A DNA stretch of 64,000 bases from Themeda triandra (taxonomy: Eukaryota > Streptophyta > Magnoliopsida > Poales > Poaceae). This document shows, one piece after another, positions 10,446 through 21,769 of the stretch. A program made the translations under genes and the position numbers. Each line of letters begins with the position of its first letter. Positions within the stretch are counted from its first letter, which is position 1. The stretch covers positions 124,001 through 188,000 of the forward strand of contig JAENPR010000863.1 in assembly GCA_018135685.1 (NCBI GenBank). Direction: 5' to 3'. The notes beneath the pieces were generated by a model. The model was not told the DNA's origin, did no database searches, and saw nothing but the letters and a program-made list of their open reading frames with translations.

Positions 10446-11460
10446 CCCATCTTTTGCTCTCTACTCGCAAACACTTCAAAAGGATGGTTGTGGATGCCTT
10501 TGTGTACCACAAGTTTTGCAAGTCTTGTAGTTGCAGTGACATATCACTTGCAGTTTCAGTTGCAAAGGTCGAGCTTATGACTTAAAACAATAGCACTGCT
10601 AGGAGATAGCCTAGACTTTTCACTTTTTAACTTTTCCCTTTTCGATAGCATGTTACTTTCACCTCTGCACTTTTTATTTAAAACATAACACTTAGCTATA
10701 GGTAATAAAATCTTGAGAACAACTTGTAGTGAGAAATTTAGCTTGGGGTCGGCCGACCCCACCATTGGACCCATTGCCACTCATTTCACTTTGGCTAGAT
10801 GCTAGGATTCAAGAGCAGCATTGTGATGCCTTAGGGGCCCACATATAGGAATCGGCCGATCCCTCCATGGTGCCCCTGGGCAACCTGCTATCTCCCTTTT
10901 GCAACATCTAGGAATCCTAAGCATATCACACTAGCCAAAGTCTGAAAAGAGTTGGTCCCATTGCTCATCACTCTAGCATAGGATGCTCCTCTTGCATCCT
11001 AAATGCTCTTGGGACCAAGCCACCAGCACAAACCCGCAAAGTGGACACCAAGGCATGTTTGAGTGCCCCCATAGTCCATGGGAATCACTTTGAACATGTC
11101 TCCACTTTTGCTATCCATCTTTCTCTTCTACAAAGCACTAGACAAGGGAACCTCTAAACATTTCAAAACCCTTGGTCCACACCTAGCCCTCTCTTTATCA
11201 GACAACCCAACACAACCTGTTTAAAGTTCTGGAAGGCTAGGAAAGGGGTCGGTCGACCCCCCTTGACCATCTTTTGAAAACTTTTGCAAACACGATGCAA
11301 GATTCCCTGTCCCAAGTTGAAAGCAATTTCAAAGTGCTCAGTAAGGGGGTCGGCTGATCCCAAGCTTGGGGGATCTCCACTTGCCTGTCTCCCCCTATAC
11401 TTACCTTTGCAATTTGAGCTCAGTTCCACACTCAAACCGGTAGAATCATCTCGAGCTCAC
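10446..11460 (+). other. Non-coding spacer of Ath-B with palindromes
   Basis: No ORF is supported. It contains a perfect 16-bp palindrome GGGGTCGGCCGACCCC (10745-10760), ATCGGCCGAT (10851-10860), and near-palindromes at about 11245-11260 and 11347-11358. It corresponds to the palindrome-bearing spacer after integrase in Ath-C. Confidence 0.55.
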
Positions 11461-11597
11461 ATTGTCTTTTCTGGTGTTACAAGTTCTTCTCAAGCTTAGC
11501 TTATTAGTAGCCACAAAACCAAAATCCCCAAAAAAATTCCCTTTTCTCTCTTGCACAGTAGTAGTAGGAGAAGCTTGGTTTGCCTCACTTGCAGCTA

Positions 11598-12025
11598 GGA
11601 TGAAGAAGCTCCTCATCTCCCGGCTTAAGAAAGGTAAGGGTAAGAGTTCTTCCAATAGCTCTCGCCACTCTGACGAAGATAGCCATGGGATTGAGGAGGA
11701 AGAAAAAGTGTATCACCAACTTTTGCCATACATTCTCCATCAAGAGCGAGAAAGAGAGCCTGGGAGTGGCCCCCTTGCTGACCCAAAAGGAGTTGCACAA
11801 CTTCTACAGCCTTCGCTCAAGCAGCTTCGCTCACACCACAGTCGATGGCCCAACACTCTTGGACCAATCAAAGGTCCAAGGGGTGGACTCAAAATATTTT
11901 ATCCTAGCCATACAGTCGAAGTCCCTCTCCCTAGTGAGAAACATCGGCTATATGCGCTAAGGAATCTAACCATTAACTGGACAAAAAGAGTCCACCATGT
12001 TGCAGGGACGGACAGGGTGACATAA
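11598..12025 (+). pseudogene. Decayed ORF in the third-ORF position of Ath-B
   Basis: A frame opening MKKLLISRLKKGKG, then an acidic serine-rich stretch, stays open to 12025. An overlapping frame (11685-11960) reads KELHNFYSLRSSSFAHTTVD, which vaguely recalls ORF-1-like proteins of Athila-type elements, so a frameshift inside one older gene is likely. I cannot align it to the ORF3 of Ath-C/Ath-D. It lies directly upstream of the internal hairpin, as ORF3 does in those elements. No function is assigned. Confidence 0.35.
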
Positions 12026-12282
12026 GGGATGGCTCGCGCTGCTCACACAGGGCAGACTGGTCCCTCATAACCTGCAAGGGAAGCTGAGTAAGAAGTAGTA
12101 AATTCCAGGGACATTGGGTCCATGGGAATGCCTCCCCGTCATGAGCACACTTCAGGAGCGCGCACTCCTTGCCCATGGGGCGGGGCAAGTGCCAACCAAA
12201 GACGGAGGCGATAGAAGTGGAGGATGCGCACCGTTGGAACGCATGGTTCCAACTCTATCCGCCATCACAATGAGCAAGAGCC

Positions 12283-12307
12283 AAGCTTGGGGGAGATTCT
12301 CTCCCCC
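12283..12307 (+). promoter_or_regulatory. Internal PPT-like hairpin of Ath-B
   Basis: AAGCTT precedes GGGGGAGA (12289-12296), loop TTC and TCTCCCCC (12300-12307), a perfect 8-bp stem. The left arm with its AAGCTT lead is nearly identical to the true PPT at 13759. A strong splice-donor-like AAG/GTAAGT follows at about 12311-12319. Confidence 0.6.
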
Positions 12308-12843
12308 ACTAAGGTAAGTCTTCTATCTTGCATTTCTTTTATTTACTTTATCGCATTATAAATAAAATAAAAATTTGATTATAATTCTTATCTATCTCCC
12401 TCATGCTTCATGTGTGCTATCCTTTGCAAATGATGATGAAATTGCTAGTTAATATTTCACTAATGCTGGTTCACAACTTAGTATTTCCCTAAGCATGGAT
12501 CACTTAGCATTTTTTAAACCATCATGAACTTGATCACTTAGTGGGTTGCAAGTGCTAAAACAAAGTCTAAGTTGTTGTGAGATATGATATAGTTGAGATA
12601 AGAGCTCTATACTATTGTTCTAAGCACGCATGATTACCAGAGAATTTATTTTGAAAATAAATGAAAAAACTTAATTGTTCCTCAATGGTGTTGAATTTCC
12701 TACCACGGCCATATATACTTTGCATATCAAAAGCCTTTCACAAAAGCTATTTGCTTGCATTGAGTTTGGTTAAGACTTGTAGAACCTGTGTTAGAGGTTT
12801 GTCATGCTCCTGAGATCAAGATCCACATACCACCAAATATGCT

Positions 12844-12975
12844 GCTTCTAATCTGGAAGTGCACAACCATTCATATGCTACTCCTACCCTGGGAGCACGC
12901 ATCTTCATCCATACCACCATTCTTGTGCTGCTTCTACAAGTACGCACCTCCATATTCACCTTCTCCATCATATAG
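12844..12975 (+). repeat. Hairpin array of Ath-B
   Basis: CTTC-TAATCTG-GAAG (12845-12859) and CTCC-TACCCTG-GGAG (12881-12895) are intact units. A third around 12930-12950 (GCTTCTACAAGTACGC) has lost part of its loop and arm. Units are spaced 35-50 bp apart with CATAC/ACCAC-rich linkers, exactly as in Ath-C. Confidence 0.65.
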
Positions 12976-13085
12976 GTTGCTCCATATTCCAAATGTTAGA
13001 AATCCTCTCTCAGTTATCAATTGTTAGATGAGACACATCCCAAAAAGGCTAGGCATCTGCTCCGTAGACAAGTTCTTCCTTTACT

Positions 13086-13120
13086 TTGAAAAAAAGAAAA
13101 AAAGAAAAAAGAGAGAGAGC
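13086..13120 (+). repeat. A/G-rich tract of the Ath-B spacer
   Basis: A-runs broken by G between the hairpin array and the PPT, about 650 bp before the LTR. Confidence 0.75.
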
Positions 13121-13735
13121 TAGCCTTGTCTCAATAGAAGTAGAAAGAGAGATAGAATCAAATAAAGGAGCAACCTCATCCATCATACATCTACCTTTCC
13201 CCCATTACCTTACCATACATCACATTCCTTCATTCCATTCATATCATTTTACATCTTGATCTGGGAGTATGATGAGTCTTTTCTGTAGTCCAAGTTTTCT
13301 TAACTAGACAACATATGCATTGCAAGTATGCTATTCTTTGACATACCTAATTAAGCTCCACATAAAGCCATATTAGAGGTAGGATGTTTTTGAAAGGCAA
13401 ACACATGATATGCCTTGGTGAGGATTCATACACCACTTGAGTGACTTGAGAGAAACTATTTAAGGAACATTAAGACTTCTTTTGAAAAACTTATCAAAAA
13501 CCTCTCGCATGAAACTTGCTAAAAGAATGAGAAAAGTAGATGCTCTAGTCAAAAGCATTCGTCTTCCAACATCCCAAGCCTAAGTTAATGCCATAAGCCC
13601 CATGAGTGCTAGAGTAATATTGGTGTGTTAGCATTGCTATTTTTTCCATTCAAAGAGAAGTTCTTTGTTGTGCACTTAGTACTATTGAGATGTTAATTTA
13701 GTGATAACACCGATCCTTTGAAGCCAAGTCGATTG

Positions 13736-13773
13736 TTTGCTCGGGACGAGCAAAGGTTAAGCTTGGGGGATCT
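13736..13773 (+). promoter_or_regulatory. PPT and adjacent hairpin of Ath-B
   Basis: TTTGCTCG (13736-13743), GGA, CGAGCAAA (13747-13754) form an 8-bp stem. PPT AAGCTTGGGGGATCT (13759-13773) abuts the LTR. Confidence 0.85.
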
Positions 13774-15479
13774 TGTTGACAGTAGATATTGCTTGTTTTT
13801 ACCCCATTACAACTGTCAACAAAGTGTTCTTTACGGAAGGAAACCACCAAACAAGTAGTGACATAAGTACAAATAACTTGGTTCCACATGTACATGTCAG
13901 TATTTGGATGCAACACTCAGAACAGGTACTTTCTAGTGTTCGGAAGCTCTAAATGAAGAAAGAACCACCAACCAAGATGGCCAATGGAAAAACCAACTTC
14001 ATATTCATCAATACCATGGCCTCTGAAGACAGTGTGCAAAAGATGGGCACAATGGTCAAGTCGGCCGACCTGACATTTGTGGGTCCAGCACCACCATTGT
14101 GCTTAGAATTGCATGGTGAAGCTACCTGCAAAAGATGGTCATTTGGTTCCTCCAAAGGCAGGTCGACCGACCTGGCTTCTGGACCATCTCAAACACTTCC
14201 AGAACACCAGAGTCACCCCAATACAGTCCCAAGCAAGTGCCACCTTTGGATCACAAGTCTGTTCCCTCTGAACGGCACAAGATGAAGTCACATGGACCCA
14301 CGAACCACATGTCAAGCATCCAAGGTGATCAGGGGGTCCCACCACTTCATACCCTCACTAAAGATGGTGGAGAGGGCCCACAAGCAAGGGGGATGGCCCC
14401 ACCTAACAAGTGCAGGTCGAACGACCTACATTTGGTAGGATTCCGGGCCCATCTTTCTCCATCTGACGTTGCAAACCTTCTAGAAGTCAAGGGTGGTCCC
14501 ACCTGTCAGTTGGATGGGTCGGCCGACCCACTTATTGGGCCCATCCAGGTCGGTTGGCACTGCCCTGACTCCCTGCACACTTCCCACGTGGTGGTTGATC
14601 CCTACCATCCATACAAGGTCGGTTCTATGGCGGTTTGATCCAAGGGATGAGGTGGAGAGGCACACGGATTGCTGACGTGGCGGTGGAGTAGCCCCTACTC
14701 CACCCCTCACCTATAAATACCCCCTCTCCCTCACTTGTATGACACACCTACATTCTGCATAGAGCTACACTTCTCATTATTAGTAGTAGTAGTGTCCCTC
14801 TGGCAGATTATTTCCTCCAGTTGTAGAGAGGCGAGTTCGGGAGAAGATCCGGGCCTGTCGGAGTCTTTCCTGCCTTCTTCCTCTCCAGGTCTTGTAAGTT
14901 CAGCTCAGGTGCGAATATTTAAATAAGCATTCAGTTATATTATTAAAGTCTTTACTTTGTTCCATGTTTACTACATAGTATTTATTATTCAGTATTTACT
15001 ATCTGCATAGTATATATTAGTGTGAGTGCTTTACTTTGTGCACGGGGTAGAGTAGTGATTGATAGTGTAGACGTGGGGTCTAGTCTATTGATTACCCAGT
15101 ACGCATTCAGTTCAATGGATCGCGGTGGTAGGCGGCATGTGGTGACGGCCACCTGTCCGCCTATGTATTCCACCACGTTAGTTACGCTCACGTAGGACCT
15201 AGGAGTGGGCTGGCCTGCTCTCTTGAGTGGGGTGGTCCCAGGCGCCCAAAGTAGAGGCTTTAATGATCGCTCTTTGCTCAGTTATCTATAGAACCTTAGC
15301 TCCACTATCCAAGGACCTGTTTATCTTTCCTTCACCAACCTTGGACTACCTGGCTTTAGATTAGAACACTTCATGTTCCCTGTGGATAAATACGATACCT
15401 TGGAATACTCCCGGGTGAAGGCTACAATGGTACTTCGTGCGCTTGCGATGTTATTTGCATACGCTAAGATTTGCCAACA
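13774..15479 (+). repeat. 3' LTR of Ath-B (1706 bp)
   Basis: It starts TGTTGACAGT and ends TTGCCAACA. TATA box CTATAAATACCCC is at about 14711, with the shared box CGGTTTGATCCAAGGG about 80 bp upstream. It has several GTCGGCCGAC-type palindromes, including 16-bp TGGGTCGGCCGACCCA (14515-14530). The right flank TCCTG would be its TSD; the partner copy is not visible. Confidence 0.85.
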
Positions 15480-15689
15480 TCCTGCCACGCGCGGAGCAAC
15501 CTCTTCTTCTCCCGTGGATCAATGAGATCGAAGATCTCCCGCCGATGCCCTCGCTGCCACCACTATCCTTGGCTATTGAGGACTTCCCTGCTCGTCGTGG
15601 GTGCTGGTGGCACCCAAGGGCGTCTCGGCCCAAGCGCAGCAGCTTCCACCTAGCCTAGAAGGAGCTAGACACCTACATGCTGGTGGCCT
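15480..15689 (+). other. Target DNA left of Ath-D, probably LINE-M 5' part
   Basis: This 210-bp GC-rich stretch is not part of either flanking LTR. Removing Ath-D joins it to 36240 onward, where the LINE begins, and a proline-rich open frame continues for some distance across the join. It could be the end of the LINE's first ORF or older target DNA. Confidence 0.4.
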
Positions 15690-16989
15690 TGTTGGTATTT
15701 CTTAGCGAAAGCAGTAAATTCCGCAAGCACACGGAAAGACCGTTGTAGCACTTCACCCGGTGATGAATAGGGTATCGTAAACTTCACGAAGAACGATATG
15801 GTCAGGTTTAGGTCTTAGCTAGGTTGCCCAGAGGAGAGAGTAGGTAACTGGGAAAGTGAGGTTTTCTATAGGATGAATCCTTAGAGAAAGATAACTTTAC
15901 CGCTATTTACTTGCTTCGGGCAACGGATCACACCTGGTCTGCCAAGTGATGCCGGCCTGTAGCTCTACGCCGTACCCGAACGTGGGGGATTACAAAGGAC
16001 GGACAGGGCTGTCACCACCTGCCGCCTACCACCTCAACCGTGGAGTACGAGGCAAACGAAGGTAACTAATCAGCTTAGACACCACGTCTACGCCAACGTT
16101 ACAGTTCTAGCGTCGGCCAGGAACATCCGTCACTATCAGGAGTCCTCTACTAGAACTACCGCCACAAGGACGGTCGGCGAACCCGCAAGCAAACGACGAT
16201 AAGATAACTTTGCAAGAAGGGACGTACGAATAGATAAACACGAACCTCTTACTTCAAGCGTAAGAAGTCGCCGAGGTACAAGTGAGGAGGGAGCTGACAA
16301 ATCCGGCACTCCACCCCGTGGAAGACTAGCCTCCGGGAGTACTCGAAAAGAGTTACTCCGCTCTTGACCTCTCTCACTCTCCTACTTCTATTCTAGCTAG
16401 AAGCTAGGTATAATGGCTCTACTCTTCCTCTAGTGTAGGCTTGTGGAAGTGGAGAGGGAGAAATGAGAATGAAGAACGAAAAGTGAATATGTGAAATGAA
16501 AGAGAGAAGGGCTTTTATATGTGGAGATGGTCGGTTCCCGCACGCCCAAATGACCAAAACACCCCCGCACCGCCCTCGGGGGCATTAATTGCACCGCCTC
16601 CGGGAAGGTGGGGCCGGGCGGCGAGTGCCTTGGCGCGCCGCGCCTCGCGCGCTCGCGCCGGGTGGACCGCCTCCGGCCACCGACCTTGGTGGCGGGCTTG
16701 GTCTTGGGCACGGGTTGGCCCACGTGGTGTTTTGTCATGTTGGTACGTCGGTTTGGCCTTTCTCTTCTTTTCTTCTTGTCTTGCCTTTGGGCCCATTTTA
16801 TAATTCAAATATTTATTCTCTTTTCTCTAGTTTTTGGCCCAAAAAACTATGTATTCCATGAATGCTCCTGCAAAACTAGTGTTCACCAAACTATGGAATT
16901 TCATTAGTATAAACCTCCTATCTAGGTGGTTTTTGGTGAACTATGAACCTAAGTTGGCGGGGTCAGATATGGAATAAGGACCGCCAACA
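15690..16989 (-). repeat. 3' LTR of Ath-D (1300 bp)
   Basis: On the plus strand it starts TGTTGGTATTTC and ends CCGCCAACA. It closely matches 34930-36234, with scattered substitutions and small indels. The minus-strand TATA motif ACATATAAAAGCCC is near 16510-16523. It lacks the GTCGGCCGAC palindromes seen in the other Athila-like LTRs. Confidence 0.95.
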
Positions 16990-17034
16990 AGCTCCCCCAC
17001 ACTTAGCGCTTTGCTCGTCCTCGAGTGAAGCAAA
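16990..17034 (-). promoter_or_regulatory. PPT and adjacent hairpin of Ath-D
   Basis: On the minus strand CTCG-AGGA-CGAG (17025-17014) forms the inner stem. TTTG/CAAA (17034-17031 and 17013-17010) extends it past a 5-nt bulge. The PPT AAGTGTGGGGGAGCT follows (17004-16990) and abuts the LTR. Confidence 0.75.
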
Positions 17035-17569
17035 AGTCACTAAGGTGGTCTGTCTTCTGAGATATTAACCTCGCATGAGATTATTCCAAGCCTCAGCGGT
17101 TATCGCGTGAGCATTCACGTGTCTACCAAGTAATCTTTGAGCTTATTGTGGGATGGAACAGCCTGGATTTCAAGTCAACTCGTGTCACCCTGCTTTCAAG
17201 ACTTGGGTTTTTTTTTTGAAATTTTTGTAAGAAAAGATAGCGATGAATTCCTCAAGTGATGCTCTCAAGTCACTATTTTTGTGGGTGTTTAATCCTCACT
17301 AGAAAGCTTTTGTTGCCTTGCTACTCATCCTACCTCTAATGGCTGATATCTGGAGTTCATAGGTATGGATGAGGTGCATGCTCTCCTTGCGAGTGTTGTT
17401 GTGTCAAAAAGTGGATCAATGGAGGGAAGGATATAGCCTTAGATCGAATTATGCAAGTGTGTGGAAAATGAATGTGAAAGAAACTCCTTTTTGCCATGTT
17501 TCTCTCTCTTGTTATTTGAAGGAAAAATATGGGCTTCCCTATAAAAAGGATATTTCTTTCTATTATTCT

Positions 17570-17685
17570 CCCCCTTCTTTTTTCTTCTTCTTTTTTTTTT
17601 AGATAATAGTATGGGGGAGATCTTTTTCTTTCTTTCTTTTATTCTTTTTCTTTTTCTTTCTCTTTTTTTCTATTCTGATAGGGAT
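17570..17685 (-). repeat. Purine-rich tract (T/C-rich on +) of the Ath-D spacer
   Basis: Extended T/C runs on the plus strand, two blocks separated by about 20 bp, about 570 bp from the PPT. Position and strand match the A/G tracts of the other elements. Confidence 0.8.
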
Positions 17686-17791
17686 AATAATTTCTAATGA
17701 AGCCCATATTTCTGCAGGTGGACAATACTTGAGAGAGAGAACCATGAGTGTAGTGGATGGAGTTTTTATTTGTGTTGAAGATGACTGCGTA

Positions 17792-17867
17792 ACTCTCAGT
17801 GTAAGAGTCAGCAGTTTTATGGTGGTTGGATGAGATGATGTTGTGCGCGACTTTTAGGGTAAAAGTC
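17792..17867 (-). repeat. Two-unit hairpin array of Ath-D
   Basis: ACTCT-CAGTGTA-AGAGT (17792-17808) and GACTTT-TAGGGTA-AAAGTC (17849-17867) have 5- and 6-bp perfect stems. On the element strand the loops read TACACTG and TACCCTA, as in the other elements, but the stems differ by paired changes. I see no further clear unit. Confidence 0.65.
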
Positions 17868-18374
17868 GGCAATTTTATTTGGTGGGTGTGTGTGATATTC
17901 GATCTTGGGGATATGAAACTTCTCTCGCAACGATCCGATGGAGTGGGACACAACTTTGGTGCAAGGATAAGCTATGTGGCAAGGTTTTGTAATACTAATA
18001 TTTGGCTCTGGTAGGAAATTAATCATCACTTGAGGATCATGCTATAAGTTTTAATATTTTTGCAAAGAAAAACCCAAGTCTACTGCAAGAGATAAACAAG
18101 TATCATATCATCCTACTATCTCTCATCCCACAATAACTTAGATATGCAAGGGGTCCCTAAAACAAATTAGTTGCTCGAGAAAGATAGAATTTTTGGCGAG
18201 GAATAAAAAGTATGCGAGTCGTAATCGATCAGCGAACACAGAGGTAGAGCTGCCAATTTTTAGTTATAAAACCAAATTATTTCTAGAAAGAATAAGAAGT
18301 ATTTGTAGGGAGTGAGAAGATGCACAAACCAATGATTTTTAAGGTGTGAATTTTTGTGTATCTCTTTGAGAGGT

Positions 18375-18390
18375 TGGGGTCGCCTCCCCA
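18375..18390 (-). promoter_or_regulatory. Internal PPT-like hairpin of Ath-D
   Basis: On the minus strand, CAAGTG is followed by TGGGG AGGCGA CCCCA (18390-18375), a 5-bp stem. It is 1.4 kb before the true PPT, whose sequence (AAGTGTGGGGGAG) it resembles. Confidence 0.5.
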
Positions 18391-18607
18391 CACTTGTTTT
18401 TGTACTGTCTCTTGAATTTTTGTGCAACACATAGGACAAAAACAAGTGTATACAAGATAGGAAAAATTATATATATTTATTCAATTATAAAACTAAAAAT
18501 TACAAATAGGCGCATGATTACAAAGTAAAATTGAGAAGGGAAATGCAACAAGCTGAAATTTAAAACTAAGTGCGCGCGCCTAATTATTTCGGGTGGAGCG
18601 GAAGGCT

Positions 18608-19330
18608 CTAGTGAGGGGCTCTAAGAGCATGGGCGACGTTCGCTGCGCGCGCCACCCTCTCTAACTTAGTGGAGAAAGCAAGGCGAAATTTCCTAACTTT
18701 CTCTACTAAGTCCCTATGGGCGAGCTCCCTATCCGCAAGCTCCGCTTCTAGTTTGTCTATTATTTTGTAGAGCTCTTCCACCCTCTTACTAAGAAAAGTT
18801 AGGGTGGGGAACCTAGGCGAGGTTTCGTCACCCTTACTATCAACCGCAATAGGAGCCTTCTTAGCATTTCACTTGGGGGCGCTAGAAGAAGTTCCTACGG
18901 GTTTGGTCCTAGGAGTTTTAGCGGGATTGGGCATCATGCCCTTCCCACGCCCACCACTTGGCTTGTCCTTCCCTACAAGAATGAGGGAAGGGCTGCTCGA
19001 CGACGTATGATAAGAAGTGGTGTCCGTGGAGGACATCATGGGGCGTTTCCCCACCCCGCCGACGTTCGCCCTGAGGCGAAGCGCGCCGGTGGTTGGCCTC
19101 CTTGGTGGCGCTGGCTTGATCTTGGCGCCGGTCATCGGCGGCCTTGATCTTGCCGACGACTTGATGCTATCGCCCTTGCTGTACCCTTCGCTCCATGGTA
19201 GCCTTGCGGCTAGTGGCGCCATGAACATGGCCTCCTCTTGCTCTAAATCTTCTTGCGAGAACGATGGCGCTCCATCAAGGTTGTATGGTGTGCGGGAGGC
19301 CTCATAGAGAGCAAGGGCATGGCTGGCCAT
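18608..19330 (-). pseudogene. Third ORF (ORF3) of Ath-D, one internal stop
   Basis: The frame from ATG 19330 (AGTATGGCC context; an upstream in-frame ATG is at 19408) is open to TGA at 18871-18869. It then continues open to TAG at 18610-18608, about 240 codons. The first two thirds are Ser/Pro/Arg-rich and low-complexity (PRRPTTGALRLR). The last ~60 residues are heptad-like (KRVEELYKIIDKLEAELADR), then AHRDLVEKVRKFRLA and KLERVARAANV. That C-terminus matches Ath-C ORF3 (AELRIAHMDML..., KVKRIARAIG). There is no membrane segment, so it is not a classical env protein. The TGA is likely a CGA-to-TGA change. Function unknown; a coiled-coil oligomeriser is my inference. Confidence 0.65.
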
Positions 19331-19438
19331 ACTTGGAGCTTTGAGGGAGGATGATCTTGCTGGTGTATGGTTATGAACAAGAGAGAAAGAGATGAATGGC
19401 TTGAGCATTTGTGAAGAGAGGAGAGGAGGAGATGGCTC

Positions 19439-19451
19439 AATTTATAGGTGG
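19439..19451 (-). promoter_or_regulatory. TATA box in front of Ath-D ORF3
   Basis: The minus strand reads CCACCTATAAATT about 110-120 nt upstream of the ATG at 19330. A C/T-rich stretch (CTCCTCCTCTCCTCTC) follows and resembles a plant Y-patch. Ath-C ORF3 has the same arrangement, suggesting an internal promoter. Confidence 0.5.
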
Positions 19452-19880
19452 AGGTGACATCTCTGTCTCTCGCGAATGCAGCAGGATCAAACTCCATATG
19501 GTGAGCATCAGAGAAGGGCTGAGGATCAGGGGACGAAATTTGGGGAGCAACGGCTCGGTCCCTGGCGCGAGCGCGCAGTCGCGGCACGGCTCGATCCCAG
19601 GTTTCGTCCTGGCAGCCCCCAATGGTCTATTTGTTTCCAAAATGCGGTGTTTTGACCCGTTGGGTGTTCGAGGCTCACGGTGCACTCCAATTTTTGAGTG
19701 GATAAAAAAGGATTTTCAGGGAATATTTTGTAAAATATTTATTTGAATATCTAGCACTTATAAAAAGATGGGAAATCCAAGAATAAATGCTAGAATATTT
19801 CTATGATAAAGAAAATATTTTTGAAAATATTTTTGATAAGAAAGAATAGAGTAACTAGCCTAATCAAAAAGTGAGAGCAC
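19452..19880 (-). other. Spacer between pol and ORF3 of Ath-D
   Basis: About 430 bp: AT-rich next to pol, GC-rich next to ORF3. No ORF or repeat that I can support. Confidence 0.5.
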
Positions 19881-20332
19881 TCAAAATCTAGGCATAATTA
19901 AATCTATTCGATCTAGCTCTTCACTAAAATTTAAATTGCAGGAAGACTCAAGGAAAGGTTTGAGACGCTGACCGTTAACTTTGATGATATTACCATCATC
20001 ATCTTAAATTGTGATTGCCCCATGAGTCAACGTGTCAATGACGGTGTATGGTCCATTCCATTTGCTTCGCAACTTCCCTTCACCGAATAATTTCACCTTC
20101 GAATTGAAGAGCAAGACCTTTTCGCCTTGTTTGAAGGTTTTGAGCTTAATTCGGTGATCGTGCCATCTCTTGGTTCGTTCTTTGTAGAGCTTGGCACTAT
20201 GATAAGCCTTCTCTCGCCATTCTTCTAGTTCAGAAATCTGTTGTTGTCGATTTCTGCCGGCTAGTTTGAGCTCCACATTCCAGCTCTTGATAGCTTAATA
20301 AGCTCGTTGTTCGAGCTCCACAGGTAAGTGGC
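19881..20332 (-). pseudogene. Integrase C-terminus of Ath-D (distal part)
   Basis: Read on the minus strand from the Ath-C junction it continues the integrase with HLPVELEQRAY. The C-terminal domain follows (WREKAYHSAKLYKERTKRWH, KLRSKWNGPYTVID), and it ends at TGA 19883-19881. In-frame stops occur near 20296 and at 20003-20001 (a CAA-to-TAA-type lesion before DDDGN). It joins to 30861 onward when Ath-C is removed. Confidence 0.85.
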
Positions 20333-21674
20333 TGTTGATGGCATTTAGACCCTGTTTTCATCTCATGAAAGCCATCAATATTGGTCACATTTAAGAGCTA
20401 CACCCAGCAAACGAGTAGTGATATAGGTGCAATTCACTTGGTTCCACATGTACATGTCACTATTTGGATGCAGGTACAAACAGGTACTAATCAAGCCTGA
20501 ACAAGCATGGATGGAGCAAATTTGAGCAAGCTCCAAACGAGCAAGCAAGACAAGTGACAAGTCGGGGGCGCACCGGGAGAGGCCGCCACGTGGGCCGAGG
20601 CCCAAGGCTAGGTCGGCCGACCTGCCCTTGGTGGCGGGACACCTTGGCACTTCGGCCACCGCCACTGGACCTTCTAGAAGGCCGGTGGGACCCACCTGTC
20701 GGCCAACCATAGGCCGGCCGACCGGGGGTTGGGCCCCACTTGAGGTCGGTTTGCTTCCACCGCCTTTCGCATGGCGCACGTGTCCTACACCGAGCATCGT
20801 CCATTCAAGTCGGTGGGAAGGTCGGTTTGATCCAAGGGTGTAGAAGAGATGTCACGCGGATCGCCGCGTGGTCTTTGGAGTAACCCCTACTCCATCTCCC
20901 CTATAAATACCCTCCTCTAGCTTAGTCCAAAATGCACCATGTATCATAGGAAGAGCTTCTATTAAGCTATAGTGTGAGAATAGAGGGAAGAGAGTGAAGA
21001 GTTCCGGCGGAGGAGTCCCTACTGTCGGGAGTCTTCTTCCGGGAGCGCCTCGCGGATGCTTGTCTTCTAGTAAGTTTTACTATCTAGTTGCTTTCATCGA
21101 GTACTTTCGTATTTACTTTTCTGTCTTAGTTTATCTTAAGTGTACACCCTTTCTGTGGCACATTGCTCTCTCCGAGCGGGCGTATGTCGAGGCTCTTGAG
21201 TGAAGTACTTTAAACCCGGCCATGTTTAGAGTAGTAGAGATAGTGTAGGCGCGGTGTCTAGACTAGATGCGGTGTGAACGTACGGCTGCACCTAGGAACG
21301 CCCACAAGTGTAGTGTGACTGCCTTAGTTGGGACCTTGGAGTTCTCGAGCGTGTTGTTAGGTTAGATTGTAGGCCTACTTTGGGGGTCGCTTCGGGGTGC
21401 GTTATTTTAGCATCTGTCTCGTCCTTCGGCCACCCGAGAAAGATAGAGTTAGTTCTCACGTACCCTTAGGATAAGCTAAGTTAGAACCGAATACTAGAAT
21501 TACCTCTCGAACCCATCCTAAGCCCTTTGATCATTGCCCGACGGCATCCCTTGGCCTAGTTAGTCCACTTCTCATTCCCCGTGGAAAATACGATACCCGG
21601 AATACTCCGGTGAAGTGCTACATTGACTACCCGTCCGCTTGCGGTAATCCCGTTGCCACATCTCGGTGTCAACA
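20333..21674 (+). repeat. 5' LTR of Ath-C (1342 bp)
   Basis: It starts TGTTGATGGC and ends GGTGTCAACA. TATA box CTATAAATACCC is near 20900, with the shared box GGTCGGTTTGATCCAAGGG at about 20821. A 14-bp palindrome AGGTCGGCCGACCT lies at 20610-20623. It closely matches the LTR at 29508. Confidence 0.95.
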
Positions 21675-21681
21675 AGCATTT

Positions 21682-21699
21682 TCGCGCCGTTGCGGGGAC
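21682..21699 (+). promoter_or_regulatory. Primer-binding site of Ath-C (tRNA-Asp type)
   Basis: TCGCGCCGTTGCGGGGAC follows the LTR after AGCATTT. It is a slightly mutated form of the TGGCGCCGTTGCCGGGGA site. Confidence 0.7.
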
Positions 21700-21769
21700 C
21701 GTAGCTGGTTAGCTAGAGCCATAGTCATCAAATTACCCATGTTAGATTAGAATCCTATTTACTTATCCT

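Larger units (their letters stand above)
10446..15479 (+). mobile_element. Ath-B: 3' portion of an Athila-like element
   Basis: A 3.3-kb internal 3' region (10446-13773) ends in a PPT and a complete 3' LTR (13774-15479). Gag-pol is not present; it should lie on the other side of Ath-E if Ath-E inserted into Ath-B. The 3' region carries the same ordered structures as Ath-C: decayed ORF, internal hairpin, hairpin array, purine tract, PPT hairpin. Confidence 0.75.

Noticed and set aside
12310..12319. AAG/GTAAGT splice donor after the Ath-B internal hairpin as evidence for an intron
   Set aside because: No matching acceptor with coding support; the other elements do not keep the site, so it is noted only in the feature text.
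16430..16907. Overlapping 90-100 codon ORFs on both strands (also at 35671-36152)
   Set aside because: They lie in the GC-rich part of the two Ath-D LTRs and appear in several frames at once; they have no domain and reflect composition only.
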